Of a DNA stretch of 64,000 nucleotides, positions 46,186 through 56,830 are shown piece after piece. Every line of letters begins with the position of its first letter. Position 1 is the first letter of the stretch. A program made the translations under genes and the position numbers. The DNA comes from Atkinsonella hypoxylon (Eukaryota; Ascomycota; Sordariomycetes; Hypocreales; Clavicipitaceae), in the NCBI GenBank assembly GCA_000729835.1, contig JFHB01000036.1:1-64000 (forward strand), in the 5' to 3' direction. The notes beneath the pieces are model-generated. The model saw only the letters and a program-made list of their open reading frames with translations, did not search any database and was not told the DNA's origin.

Positions 46186-47855
46186 ATGCCGTCTGCTGTG
46201 CTGCCCATGCAAGGGCAAGCTAATGGAGTCACGAATGGTTCACAAAAACCCACGGATTTAACCTCGTTCGGTGCAGGTGACATCAGTCACAGTGACTATA
46301 TTCCCATACATGCGCTTGGCGTCAAGCCATTAGGCAACCGCTACCTTACAGAGGGCCCAAATGCTAAAGTACACAGCGGATCATGGGGCTTCCTGCCAGA
46401 TGAGATGATTATGCTGGTTTTGGAGCATCTGGATCCAAATTCGTTGCTGACCCTCGGCTCAACGTGTAAATTTCTGTTTGCATTTTGCCACTCAGATGAG
46501 CTGTGGAAAGCACTCTTCTTGCTGTAAGTGACTTGCTCTGTTTCAAACCAACCACCAGACCCAGGGAAAAGTCCATCTTCCTTCTCCACGTAGTTAGTTT
46601 GTGCTGGTCTACACTTTCTGTAGGTCATTGACGTGCACGTTTACTATAGTGAAAGCTGATTTATGTGTGCAATATAAGTCTATCAACGGACGAAAGTCGG
46701 CCTCTGAGGTGGCTCGGTTCTTGGAGATCGACTTATTTGGCTCTACCTGAAAGCCGAGAGGCTATAGTGGACTGCGGAAATGTTTTCTCTGATGTTCTGC
46801 ATAGGCCGTTTGTTTGCAGTAACATCATCTTGTGCAATTTCACATCCAACATACCAAAGACGAATCAGATCCACCGCATGGAAAACCTGAGTTACGAACA
46901 ATATGCAGGTCGTTGGACCGAGAGGCCGTTTATTCTGACAAATTGTATTCGAGATTGGCCTGCATTCACCAATTGGACCGTCGAGATATTACTTGATTTA
47001 TTTCCCAAAGTCGAGTTTCGGGCTGAGGCTGTTGATTGGACAATGGAGCGATACTGTGAATACATGAAAGATAACAAGGATGAAAGCCCTTTATACCTTT
47101 TCGATCGCAAGTTCGCCGAAAAAATGGGCATCACCATAGGGAAGGGAGATGGTCAAGCATATTGGAAACCCGATTGCTTCGGACCGGACTTATTCGAGGT
47201 CCTGGGAAACGAACGTCCGGCACATCGATGGCTAATAATTGGCCCCGAAAAGAGTGGCTCTACATTTCACAAAGACCCCAACGGTACGAGCGCCTGGAAT
47301 GCCGTCATCCAGGGCTCCAAGTACTGGATCATGTTTCCCCCCAATGCACAAGTCCCTGGAGTCTATGTTTCTGAGGATAATAGCGAAGTGACGAGCCCAC
47401 TTAGCATCGCTGAGTGGCTGTTGACTTTCCATGAGGAAGCAAGACAGCTCCCTGATTGCATCGAAGGAATATGCTATTCTGGAGAGATCTTGCATGTCCC
47501 GAGTGGATGGTGGCATCTGGTGGTTAATCTTGAGAGCGGAATCGCTTTGACACAGAATTTCGTACCTCGAACTCCAGGGCTGAACCTCTTGGCAGAAGTA
47601 CTCCTCTTCATGCGAGACAAAGCTGATCAGGTGTCTGGGTTCGCTTGCAACATCGAACAGCCGTATGAACTTTTTAAAGAGCGTCTCGGCCAGAAATATC
47701 CCGACATTTTGGAGAAGGCTCTGGAGTTAGCGGACCAGAAGAGCGGCAAGAAGAGAAAGTGGGATGCCGTGGTTGGCAAGGAGAAAGCAGAGGCTGAAAG
47801 TTCGGGTGGAGGGTTCAGTTTTGGGTTTGGTGGTGGTGACGACGACATTCCTTAA
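46186..47855 (+). CDS. F-box / JmjC domain protein (JMJD6-like)
   Basis: Two exons (46186-46523 and 46679-47855; 155-bp intron) give 504 aa. An F-box lies near residues 65-110 (SWGFLPDEMIMLVLEHLDPNSLLTLGSTCKFLFAFCHSDELWKALFL). The JmjC domain follows: NLSYEQYAGRWTERPFILTNCIRDWPAF, then FHKDPNGTSAWNAVIQGSKYWIMFPP with the first His and Asp of the iron triad, and SGEILHVPSGWWHLVVNLE with the distal His. This matches the JMJD6/PSR branch of 2OG-Fe(II) enzymes (lysyl hydroxylase or demethylase activities reported for the family); fungal members often carry an F-box. The C-terminus is basic (KSGKKRKWDAV, nuclear-signal-like), then Gly/Phe-rich. The upstream frame is open but lacks an ATG before 46186. 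Substrate unknown. Confidence 0.85.
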
Positions 47856-48392
47856 TATGACCATGAACTTCTGCAGATGTAAACCATAATTGAGCGCATG
47901 CTTCCCCCCAAGTGCTCTATTTATTGAGAGCACACCAGCACGTGGCTTGCTGTCAAAGGCGCGGATCGCAAGTGAACATGAACAGCAGAGCTCCGACTTA
48001 AAAGTTTCTTAAAAGTTTCCGTCACTTGCGTGAAGAACTTTGTTGTTTCAGGGTCCAGCTTTTGCTTACGGCCATAGAGTCACCAGACTGTCTCTGTCTG
48101 TTCTTTGCCATACAAACTGCCTCAACAGTGACTTCAAAGTTCGCATCAAGTGCCACAGCTGGCAGCACCCCACCCTAATTTCCAGTTTGGGGCTGCTCCT
48201 TGGCTCGCCTTCCGACCGGAACAACAGAAGCTCATGACGCAGCTCCCCGCGAAGCCGCCCATCGCTCGTATTGCGTATGCACTGCGCTTGAATCATGGAT
48301 TGAGAAAAGAGCTCCAAGTTCTGAGCCTCCCTCAGTTATCTGGCCTGCGATGAGCGGCTGACCTGCGCGCGCACTGTTCGTCATCACCAGCC
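47856..48392. other. intergenic, JmjC gene to HET gene
   Basis: 537 bp between two plus-strand genes: a 3' flank and the HET gene promoter. No distinctive element is seen. Confidence 0.45.
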
Positions 48393-50417
48393 ATGTCTGA
48401 GCCGTCTCCTCCTCCTACTCCGTCTCCTTCTCTACCACGACAAAGGCAGCGAGATCGTAACCGAGATTGCGACAGAGAAGGTGAATCGTCCTTGCAGAAT
48501 AAGCGCCTGAGCATCACCGATAGACTTTGGGGCACCTTTAGTCAAGCTAGGAAGGAAACGGCTGCCGCTGTACATCGCCGCGCATCGACCTCGTCCACTT
48601 TGAGCTCCAGGCAGTCGCCGATACCACGTATCCGAGAATGGCTTGATACATGCAATATCCAACATGGTTCGCATTGTTCTGGCACCGTCGAGCATGACTT
48701 GCCAACCTGGCGCCCGGTCTATCTCATTGATTGCGTCGAGCGCTGCCTGGTGCTTGCCAAACCCATGGATAGATACGCAGCTCTCAGCTATGTATGGGGC
48801 TCAACAAATCCTCGAATAAGTAGCCCTGAAGGGCTCGCTCAGTTATTGAAATCAAATGTTGATGCCTATCAGCTTGGCCTTCCCGACAAGGATGTCCCGC
48901 AAACCATCCTCGATGCCATATGGCTGACCAAAAAACTCGGAATTCAGTACTTATGGGTGGATCGGCTCTGCATCGTCCAAGATGACGAAGCGGGAAGAAT
49001 GGAGCATATCGAACACATGGCCTATGTCTTCTCTAATGCCTACCTAACCATAATTGCAGCACACGGCGATGTTCACACCGGAATCCTTTCCTTGGACCCC
49101 CGGCGACCGATTCAGACTTCCAAACAAGGCAATCGAGAGCACAATGAAATGATACTATCATCAAAATGGAACACTCGAGGCTGGACCCTTCAAGAGTTGA
49201 TCTACTCTCGTCGCGCGGTTTTCTTTTTCGAGGACACTTTTACGTGGGAGTGCCATTGTGATCTCTGGCAAGGATCGAGTACCAGCATGATGAAGATTTT
49301 AAGAGGGAAGAAGCCCGTCTGTACGAACCGTTTGTCGGAGTCAGCATTTGGATTCCAACACGCACCGTGGCCAGACTTGGACGAGTACGCTCGATTGGTC
49401 ATGGACTACAGTGCAAGAAGAATCACCATAGTGGACGATACTCTTTTGGCTTTCGCGGGCATTACACATGTTTTGTCGCGCATTTTTCAAGGGGGTTTTA
49501 TCTACGGCTTGCCGGCCATGTTCATTGACGTTGCTCTGCTATGGAGGCCTCAGGCAACAATTCGACGACGAGCGCTATCCCGTCCGCCGTTCCTACCATC
49601 CTGGTCCTGGATGGGATGGTGGGCTGATGGAATTCCTCTCGACCTTACACTGTGGAGAGCTGCCGCTGATTATGTCGAAGCAACGCGGTCGAGCAAGCGA
49701 GGTAAAGAGTCGAAGAGATTCCAGGGCAGTCATCCATTCAGGATCAAGGCGACCATTAATTGGAACCTTACCGACAGGGTGAAAACTATGCCCATTAAGA
49801 ACACGGGATTGCAGTTGCGGGAACACCGCTCTCGCAGAAACTCGGGCTTAGCGTTACCACCAGGCTGGACCAGGTCTGGTGCACATTTCAAGCATGACAG
49901 TGATGATTTTACAATATTCAAGTATCCCGTTCCCGTCGAGGATCTGCCTGAAGGCGGCGTGTACGATTCTCTTCCCACAGAGATGAGCTTGCCTGGGCCT
50001 TTGTTATTCTTCAAAACAACGTCTGGATTCTTTGAGGTTGACTACGACATCTCCATGGCACCTAAAGATAAACCCAGCCCACCAATTGCCGTGGGAAATA
50101 TCTGGAGTAGGTCTAACCGATGGATTGGCGAGTTTAGAGCGCATGATGGCTGGTTGGGCATCCAGTCATCCAACTACGATGGACAGGAAAGGCTGGAATT
50201 TATTGCCATTTCTAGTGCGATGGAACGCAAGGGGTCGTACGTGTTTCCCATGGACAGGTTTGCAGAGAACATGGATGATGACGGCGTTGTGCATTTCGTC
50301 AATGTGCTGTGGATTGAGAGAATCTCAGGAGTGGCATACAGGAGAGGAATCGGCCACGTTCTGCAGAGGGCTTGGGATGTGGAAGCAAGAGACGAGGTGG
50401 ACGTCTACCTTGGCTAG
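48393..50417 (+). CDS. HET-domain protein (heterokaryon incompatibility-type)
   Basis: A single exon of 674 aa. The HET domain runs from about residue 130 to 290 with its signature blocks: DRYAALSYVWGS, the helix DVPQTILDAIWLTKKLGIQYLWVDRLCIVQDD, FSNAYLTIIAAHG and WNTRGWTLQELIYSRRAVFF. HET domains are TIR-like and mediate programmed cell death in fungal allorecognition; many copies per genome have no tested role. The N-terminal ~90 residues are Pro/Ser/Arg-rich and disordered. The C-terminal ~350 residues (containing PSWSWMGWWADGIP, common after HET domains) have no NACHT, ankyrin or HeLo module that I can see. No obvious partner gene (such as a SesA/NLR pair) lies next to it; it borders a 3.2-kb gene-free stretch. 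Confidence 0.9.
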   Translation: MSEPSPPPTPSPSLPRQRQRDRNRDCDREGESSLQNKRLSITDRLWGTFSQARKETAAAVHRRASTSSTLSSRQSPIPRIREWLDTCNIQHGSHCSGTVEHDLPTWRPVYLIDCVERCLVLAKPMDRYAALSYVWGSTNPRISSPEGLAQLLKSNVDAYQLGLPDKDVPQTILDAIWLTKKLGIQYLWVDRLCIVQDDEAGRMEHIEHMAYVFSNAYLTIIAAHGDVHTGILSLDPRRPIQTSKQGNREHNEMILSSKWNTRGWTLQELIYSRRAVFFFEDTFTWECHCDLWQGSSTSMMKILRGKKPVCTNRLSESAFGFQHAPWPDLDEYARLVMDYSARRITIVDDTLLAFAGITHVLSRIFQGGFIYGLPAMFIDVALLWRPQATIRRRALSRPPFLPSWSWMGWWADGIPLDLTLWRAAADYVEATRSSKRGKESKRFQGSHPFRIKATINWNLTDRVKTMPIKNTGLQLREHRSRRNSGLALPPGWTRSGAHFKHDSDDFTIFKYPVPVEDLPEGGVYDSLPTEMSLPGPLLFFKTTSGFFEVDYDISMAPKDKPSPPIAVGNIWSRSNRWIGEFRAHDGWLGIQSSNYDGQERLEFIAISSAMERKGSYVFPMDRFAENMDDDGVVHFVNVLWIERISGVAYRRGIGHVLQRAWDVEARDEVDVYLG

Positions 50418-51390
50418 AGGAAAGGTGCGATTCGACTCGCGGACATTGAGGGAGCGAGGCCGTTCTATGCGTGATTTAGCGTGGCTTGGCACTTGAGGCT
50501 TTGTCGTTTCCCTGTTCATAATTGTCTATATCCTGTATTACTTTCACTACCTAGCTATGCATCTTGGATACTGCGAAAGATTCTGTATGTGTTTGTTTCG
50601 AGCTAGGTTGCCAAGGCCTTTCCCGCTGCATCTGCGGACATAGTCCGCATGATTGTTGGAACTTTTGAACATCTGTAGGCGCCACCTCGGCTTGCTCGGG
50701 TCCAGGTCTCTTCCAGGTGTGTACATATTATTATTTACAGGCCGTTGGATGCCGTCGCAGTGGAATTCTCCACCGTGTCAATAACTACAAGTCCCACCGT
50801 TAATTTACTGTATGAACCGCACAGTGTTCATGCAACCACCATCTCCAGCTGGGGATAATGCTGGTATCGCCAGACATGCGAGGTATGGCCCTGCTCCGAA
50901 GACACGTACATGCTGCGCTGTATATTATATTGCATGTACTTCTGCCGAAGTTACATGGGTAATTTGATCCACAACGTCCTGGAATTTAGACCGGCCTTGT
51001 CGACGTGCTTTATGTTCTCTCTGATGGGTGAACCCACGGCTTTGGAGATATACCTCGAGGATGAAAAGACTAATTATCCGGCTGCCGTGTTTTATCAGCA
51101 TTTTGTCATGGAGTGAATCCCACTAGCGTGCTGATCATAGTATTATCAAGCATAAAGCCTGAAGCGAAGCTAATTAAGTGGGATTTATCAGGGAAGGAGG
51201 CGGTGTCCTATCAGTTATAGATCATTCATTACGAGTCCAAGAAAGCTTTACCGTATTAAGTCAGGTGCTTCTTTCATCCACAAGCATACTAAGCCTCCTT
51301 TAAGAACAACGGCCCGCCAATGGCATCCTTACGACTGCCCTGTTGAAACGGTCGCGAATATTGGGGAAACCTAATTTTAGCATGGGTAAG

Positions 51391-51424
51391 CCGTCTTCAG
51401 CCGTCTTCAGCCGTCTTCAGCCGT
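51391..51424. repeat. 10-bp tandem repeat (CCGTCTTCAG)3
   Basis: Three exact head-to-tail copies of CCGTCTTCAG plus a partial CCGT. Confidence 0.85.
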
Positions 51425-53475
51425 GGATATTCCGTAGAGAGAACCGCCAAGAAAGCCAGCCCCGCAGCAGTCAGGAGTTGAGCTGGGGTGTAGTAATGTT
51501 TCTTGATCTATTGGAGTGATTGAGAGGTAACTAAGCCGAAAACAGAATATGTATAACTAACTAATTATCCGCACACCTCTTTGCCGCCGAGGCACTTTTC
51601 ATAATTCCCCCTTTCTGGCCAACACTGTAGACCAACGCGCAAGCAACTCAACATTCCGACTCTCATAACAGTCTCACAAGTAACGACAACACGTTATCTG
51701 TAGCTAACATCAGAACTCAGGAGGCACTACCTAAAATATAAAGATTCTGTTTTAGCAATTGTAGAATATCAGCGGCTGAAGGGCTTCGTCACGAATCCCC
51801 TTAAATGGTGCGTGAAGTGAAGGAGGTAGCTTTGCGTACGCCGTAGAAATTAGCATACGAAGATACCACCTTCCGTTTCAGGTTTTATTGCTGCGCGTTT
51901 ATGCATTCGGCGTGATTTTTCCAGCTTTTGCCAACCAACCCTCGGTAAGCCTGCTAGGCCCAAAGAGTCGGGCCATCATCGTGGCTATTCTCCTCCATGT
52001 CTGCCATCTTGTTCATGCACGCCACCAACAAACCGGCTGTCTCTTCGGTATTGCAAACTGGGAGTAATACCAGCAATTACAATAAGTTGGCTGTGCTGTC
52101 TTGTTACTCCTCGGAGGTGCATCGCTTCGACGACGCAATAAATAGGCTACCGGTATGGCAAAGATCGGGTAGGGCGCTACGAGTGGCAGATTTTTGACTG
52201 TCTGCCCGTTCGCCATGCTAGATGGACCATCATGTCATGATGCGATTCGAAGCGATTCGAAGCGAAGGAAACGCGTGTGCAAGATACATCACTTCTCTCA
52301 TGCCTGACGCCACCCGTGGGAGCAGCCACATCAAGAATTGTGACCTCTCAAATCCCCCCGTATGGAGGCAAGGACTGATGCGCCATCCTCCCCACAGTCT
52401 GGCTGCGTGCTCCACTCTTTTTCCACAGTGCTTCTATGGTACTTGAAATTAACGGAAAAGCGGCCACAGTATCTACTCTAAGTCGCTAATCCAGTTGTAA
52501 CGTCAAGTACATATTGAAGCTTTTACTCCGTAGCACATGCATAAACATCCTTCTGCAAGCTCTCGGACGCCTTCCACCCAACATCTGCATGGCCAATCGC
52601 GGCTGACGTATTCCGTATTAATGATGATTTTTTATCGCCGTATTTCTTGTCTTGGCATGCGCTTCAAGATTGGTCGGAGCATTCCTTTGGTGGTCGACAA
52701 CTCGATACAGATTGAATGCCAATCCAGCATCGTCATCATGACTGGGCTTGATCAAATGTTCAATTATCTCGGCAAGTCCAGTTCTTTCTATCGGAAGTCT
52801 ACCGCATCTCCAATCGTCAATAGCCTTACGGAATACAAAGTTCACATTAACATTAATGATACCCCCAGCCACTTAAAAGAAATTGTCATCACCCATGGCC
52901 TTGCGGTATAATCTCCACTTCAAGAAACAAGCTTGCATCATGGCATCCTTGCCGCATGTTTGTGCCGGCACCCAATCTTGAAGCTTCCTTTATTAACAAA
53001 TCTGCTAGCCAAGACGACCAGGGCTCCGGTCCCCTCCTACATTCCCACTCTTGGCTTTTGGTAATTGGCAATGTCGGCGCTTTGACGCCATCCGCGTCAC
53101 ATAAACACAGCCTCACGTTGTATTACACATCCCCGTCTAATTACTCTGTCTTCCGTTACTCCGTAGAGCATGGGATGCAGCACACTTTGTTTAGCCTGGT
53201 TAGGCTCCCGGCTGGTCGCAGCGGATACTAGCGACACCAACTTTGCGACAGCAGATGTCCTTGAGTAGGGGTGGTCCCTTGCCTCTGCCTCGGGAATATA
53301 CCGAAGAAGCAGCACGGTGTCTCGGGAACAGGAACAGGCCGTTCATTCAACGGGGTAGGTACTTCAATTTTCAGCAATTGTACCTCAGACATGCATTGGC
53401 GGATCGCTTTGACGGCTCGGCAGCTTGACAACAGCTTACCACCACCGGAAGACCAAGGGTCCTGCCTACTTTTTG

Positions 53476-53483
53476 TATAAATA
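53476..53483 (+). promoter_or_regulatory. TATA box of the catalase gene
   Basis: TATAAATA lies about 134 bp upstream of the catalase ATG, in otherwise unremarkable sequence. A TATA box would fit an inducible stress gene. The distance implies a leader of roughly 100 nt. Confidence 0.5.
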
Positions 53484-53616
53484 GGCTGAGCCATCTCTCA
53501 TGCGCCAGGAGTCGTACATGCATGGTACGGTAACTACCAGGGGATTCTTTCTGGAAAAGTTCTTTGTCTGGCAGCATCTGTTGATCCTGGTGCTGCTTGC
53601 CTGACACTCATATAAG

Positions 53617-56087
53617 ATGGTGCGAAGTACATTAGTAGCCATCTCTTTGGCCATCACTGGGTTGGCCGAGGCTTCTTGCCCGTTTGCTGACCCAGGACGG
53701 CTCGCAGCCAGAAGTCAAGGTCTGGCTGATTCATCCCGAGGCCATCTGGCGAGCTTCGAAGTTGATGATAGCGATGGATATATGACATCTGATGTTGGTG
53801 GTCCCATTGCGGACCAGAATAGTTTGAAGGCCGGAGAGCGAGGGGCTACACTGCTGGAGGACTTCATTTTTCGACAAAAGATTACTCACTTCGATCACGA
53901 ACGAGTAAGTCATCTCCTACGAAAACTTCTCGAAGACAGGTTGCCATGAAGAGGGGCTAACAAAGTCTCGCAACCTCAGGTCCCTGAGAGAGCTGTTCAC
54001 GCTCGAGGCACTGCCGCCCACGGTACCTTCACGAGCTACGATGACTATAGCAACATTACCGCAGCTTCATTCTTGGGCAAGAAGGATAAGAAAACCCCGG
54101 TATTTGTTCGCTTCTCCACTGTCGCTGGCTCTCGTGGAAGTGCAGACACTGCCCGCGACGTGCACGGCTTCGCTGTTAGACTGTAGGTTCTCCTACTTTC
54201 ACCTGCCAAGATGCCGTACTTGTGGAATACTAATCGAGGCGACTTGGTAGGTACACTGACGAAGGCAACTTTGATATCGTCGGCAACAATATCCCCGTGT
54301 TCTTCATCCAAGATGCGATCCAATTCCCCGACCTCATCCATTCGGTGAAGCCACGACAAGACAACGAGATACCCCAAGCTGCTACTGCCCACGACTCAGC
54401 TTGGGACTTCTTTTCTCAGGAAACGTCTACTCTGCATACTTTGTTCTGGGCCATGGCGGGCTATGGCATTCCTCGTAGTTTGCGTCACATTGTATGTTTT
54501 AGCCGTTTTGTCTTACCTGACGCCGAAGGACTGACACTGAAGTATGCAGGACGGTTTTGGTGTTCACACCTATCGACTCGTTAACGAGAAAGGAGATTCA
54601 AAGCTGGTCAAGTGGCACTGGAAGTCAAAGCAGGGAAAAGCCAGTTTGATTTGGGATGAAGCCCAGCGTGCTGCTGGCAAGAATGCCGACTTCCACAGAC
54701 AGGACCTCTGGGACGCCATCGAGTCTGGGAATTATCCCGAATGGGAGCTGAACCTGCAGATTATCAATGAGGACCAAGCATTAGCCTTTGGCTTTGATGT
54801 CCTAGACCCCACCAAGATTATTCCGGAAGAGTATGCTCCCCTGCATCCGGTTGGTATTTTGAGACTGGATGCCAACCCTGCCAACTACTTCGCTGAAACA
54901 GAGCAAGTCATGGTAAGACCTCCCGCCTGATCCTCGCTTCCGAATATCCACTTACCACCCTTCCTTCACAGTTCCAACCCGGGCACATTGTGCGTGGTGT
55001 GGACTTCACAGAGGACCCTCTGCTTCAAGGCCGTATTTTCTCTTACCTGGACACTCAATTAAACCGCCATGGCGGTCCCAACTTTGAGCAGCTTCCTATC
55101 AATAGGCCTGTTGTTTCTATCCACAACAACAACCGCGATGGAGCTGGCCAACACCTTATCCATAAGAGCAATGCTCCTTGTACGTTGCTGAGGAACTTTC
55201 AATCACATGGAGTGCTGGTTGTGCTAACTTGACACAAAGACTCTCCCAACACCCTCAACAAGGGGTATCCTAAGCAAGCCAACCAGCAGGAAGGCAAAGG
55301 ATTTTTTACAGCCCCCGGACGGAAAGTCTCTGGAGCTCTGGAACGACGCCGCAGCAACACCTTCCTCGACCACTGGTCCCAACCTCGCCTGTTCTACAAC
55401 TCCATCACCCCTGTTGAGCAGCAGTTTTTGATCAACGCAATCCGATTCGAGACAGCTCATCTCGACCAAGCTGTTCAGAAGAATGTCTTGAAGCAACTGA
55501 ACAAAATCAGCCACGACATCGCCGTCCGCGTCGGAAAGGCCCTTGGTCTTGAGGCTCCCGCTGCTGACGATAAGTACTACCACAACAACAAAACCAAGGG
55601 CCTGTCCATCTTTGGCGAGGAGCTCCCCACTATTGCTACTCTCATCGTTGGCGTTCTGGCCTCAACGAGTTCCAACAGCTCTCTGGCTCAGGCCAAGGCC
55701 ATCAAGGACGAGTTCAAGTCTAGCAAAGTCAAAGTAATTGTGGTTGCTGAATCTCTCGCTCCCGGCGTGGATCAGACTTTTGACCTCGCCGACGCTGTTA
55801 ATTTCGATGGCATCATTATTGCGGACGGAACCGAGACCCTTTTCGTCAACAAGAAGAAGTCGACGCTCTTCCCACCTGGTCGCCCTACCCAGGTTGTCAA
55901 TGACGGGTACAACTGGGGTAAACCCGTTGGTTTCCTGGGTAGCGCGAAGAAAGTTGTCAACGCGACTAATGTGTTTGAGGGTGAGGGTGTGTACTTGAAG
56001 AGCAGCACGAGTGATATCGTCAGTGACTTCAAGAAGGGTCTTGCCAAGTTTAAGTTTACGGATAGATTTCCTCGGGACTCGGAATAA
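53617..56087 (+). CDS. secreted large-subunit catalase (monofunctional, heme)
   Basis: Six exons (53617-53904, 53980-54182, 54251-54491, 54550-54912, 54972-55179, 55240-56087) give 716 aa. The enzyme converts H2O2 to water and oxygen. The N-terminus [19 protein letters not shown] is a signal peptide. The catalase core has the essential His in [43 protein letters not shown], the distal Asn in [14 protein letters not shown] and the proximal heme Tyr in [14 protein letters not shown]. After about residue 530 comes the flavodoxin/DJ-1-like C-terminal domain of large catalases ([38 protein letters not shown]). This is the clade 2 type, like Neurospora CAT-3 or Aspergillus CatB, which act in the wall or medium. 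All key residues are intact. Confidence 0.95.
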
Positions 56088-56494
56088 ATTGGTATCTGAT
56101 TGAAGTAATGGTCATGCCGTTGTCTTTCATTGCCTTTGCTTCCTTGTCATAACACTCTGTTTATGAATTTACATCACGGTCATAGAGGAATGAAAGCAAC
56201 AATAGCAATACCATAAATGTGAATACTGTTACAAATTTCCCATTCCAGAGTTGACCAGGTTCCTTCCGCCTTCCAGCTTGAGCATCATGCGAGTGAAGAC
56301 CAAATTTCCTCAAAGCATGTTTGCTGTCGTCACCCTCCCCGAAAATTTTAAAACCTTCTTCGTGCATGAGCCAGCGAGACAAGTGGGCCAGTATGAGGTG
56401 TCGTCAGCCTTTCAGTCCTCAAAAGGAAGACGCCCTTTCTCTTATCAGGCTGGCCAACTTGCACCAGACTCCTCAACATGGTGTGTCGTGCTGC

Positions 56495-56830
56495 CTATGA
56501 CAAGGTTTGTCGAGGCCTACGAACCGCCCTGAGCCATGTCTCTGGTGTGTGCATGAGCCGCCCAGTCTCCGTCTCCATCTCCATCACCGTCTCTTGGCCA
56601 GCTTTAGCGACCGCCTCTCGCCGCCACCTAGCTATTGTTACCGACGAGTCTGTCTGAGTTCCTGGGTCTGAGGGCTTGGGTATTCGTATATGCTCACCAG
56701 TGACTCGCAGAATGTCGTCCATCTTTCGAAGAAACGCCTCCGGCACGGCGGCCCGTTTCCTCTCTGCTCGTTCAACATACCGGTCGTTTATCAGCGGCAT
56801 GTAGCAGGTCGACTTGAAAAAGTGAAACAT
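56495..56830 (-). CDS. unassigned short ORF, possibly a gene remnant
   Basis: A 111-aa open frame on the minus strand, starting MFHFFKSTCYMPLINDRYVERAERKRAAVPEAF. It has no recognised domain. Its third-codon GC preference and charged helical character look more like real coding DNA than the surrounding frames. Upstream on the same strand (about 56930-57040) an open stretch reads LTLAAAAHVVIFDSAKRATGKG but is broken by a stop. No clear introns join the two. It may be a decayed gene or chance. Confidence 0.25.
   Translation of the reverse strand: MFHFFKSTCYMPLINDRYVERAERKRAAVPEAFLRKMDDILRVTGEHIRIPKPSDPGTQTDSSVTIARWRREAVAKAGQETVMEMETETGRLMHTPETWLRAVRRPRQTLS

Larger units (their letters stand above)
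50418..53616. other. 3.2-kb gene-poor spacer before the catalase
   Basis: No gene I can support. It includes a 10-bp tandem repeat (51391-51424), ACTCCGTA-type motifs at 52524-52532 and 53157-53166, and a TATA box at 53476-53483. On the minus strand 52618-52872 encodes a peptide with protein-like composition but AT-rich codon use; it has no recognised family. Confidence 0.45.

Noticed and set aside
46186..56087. Possible biosynthetic or defence cluster (JmjC, HET, catalase)
   Set aside because: There is no backbone enzyme, transporter or pathway regulator, and the three genes are separated by ordinary or empty spacers; adjacency alone is not evidence.
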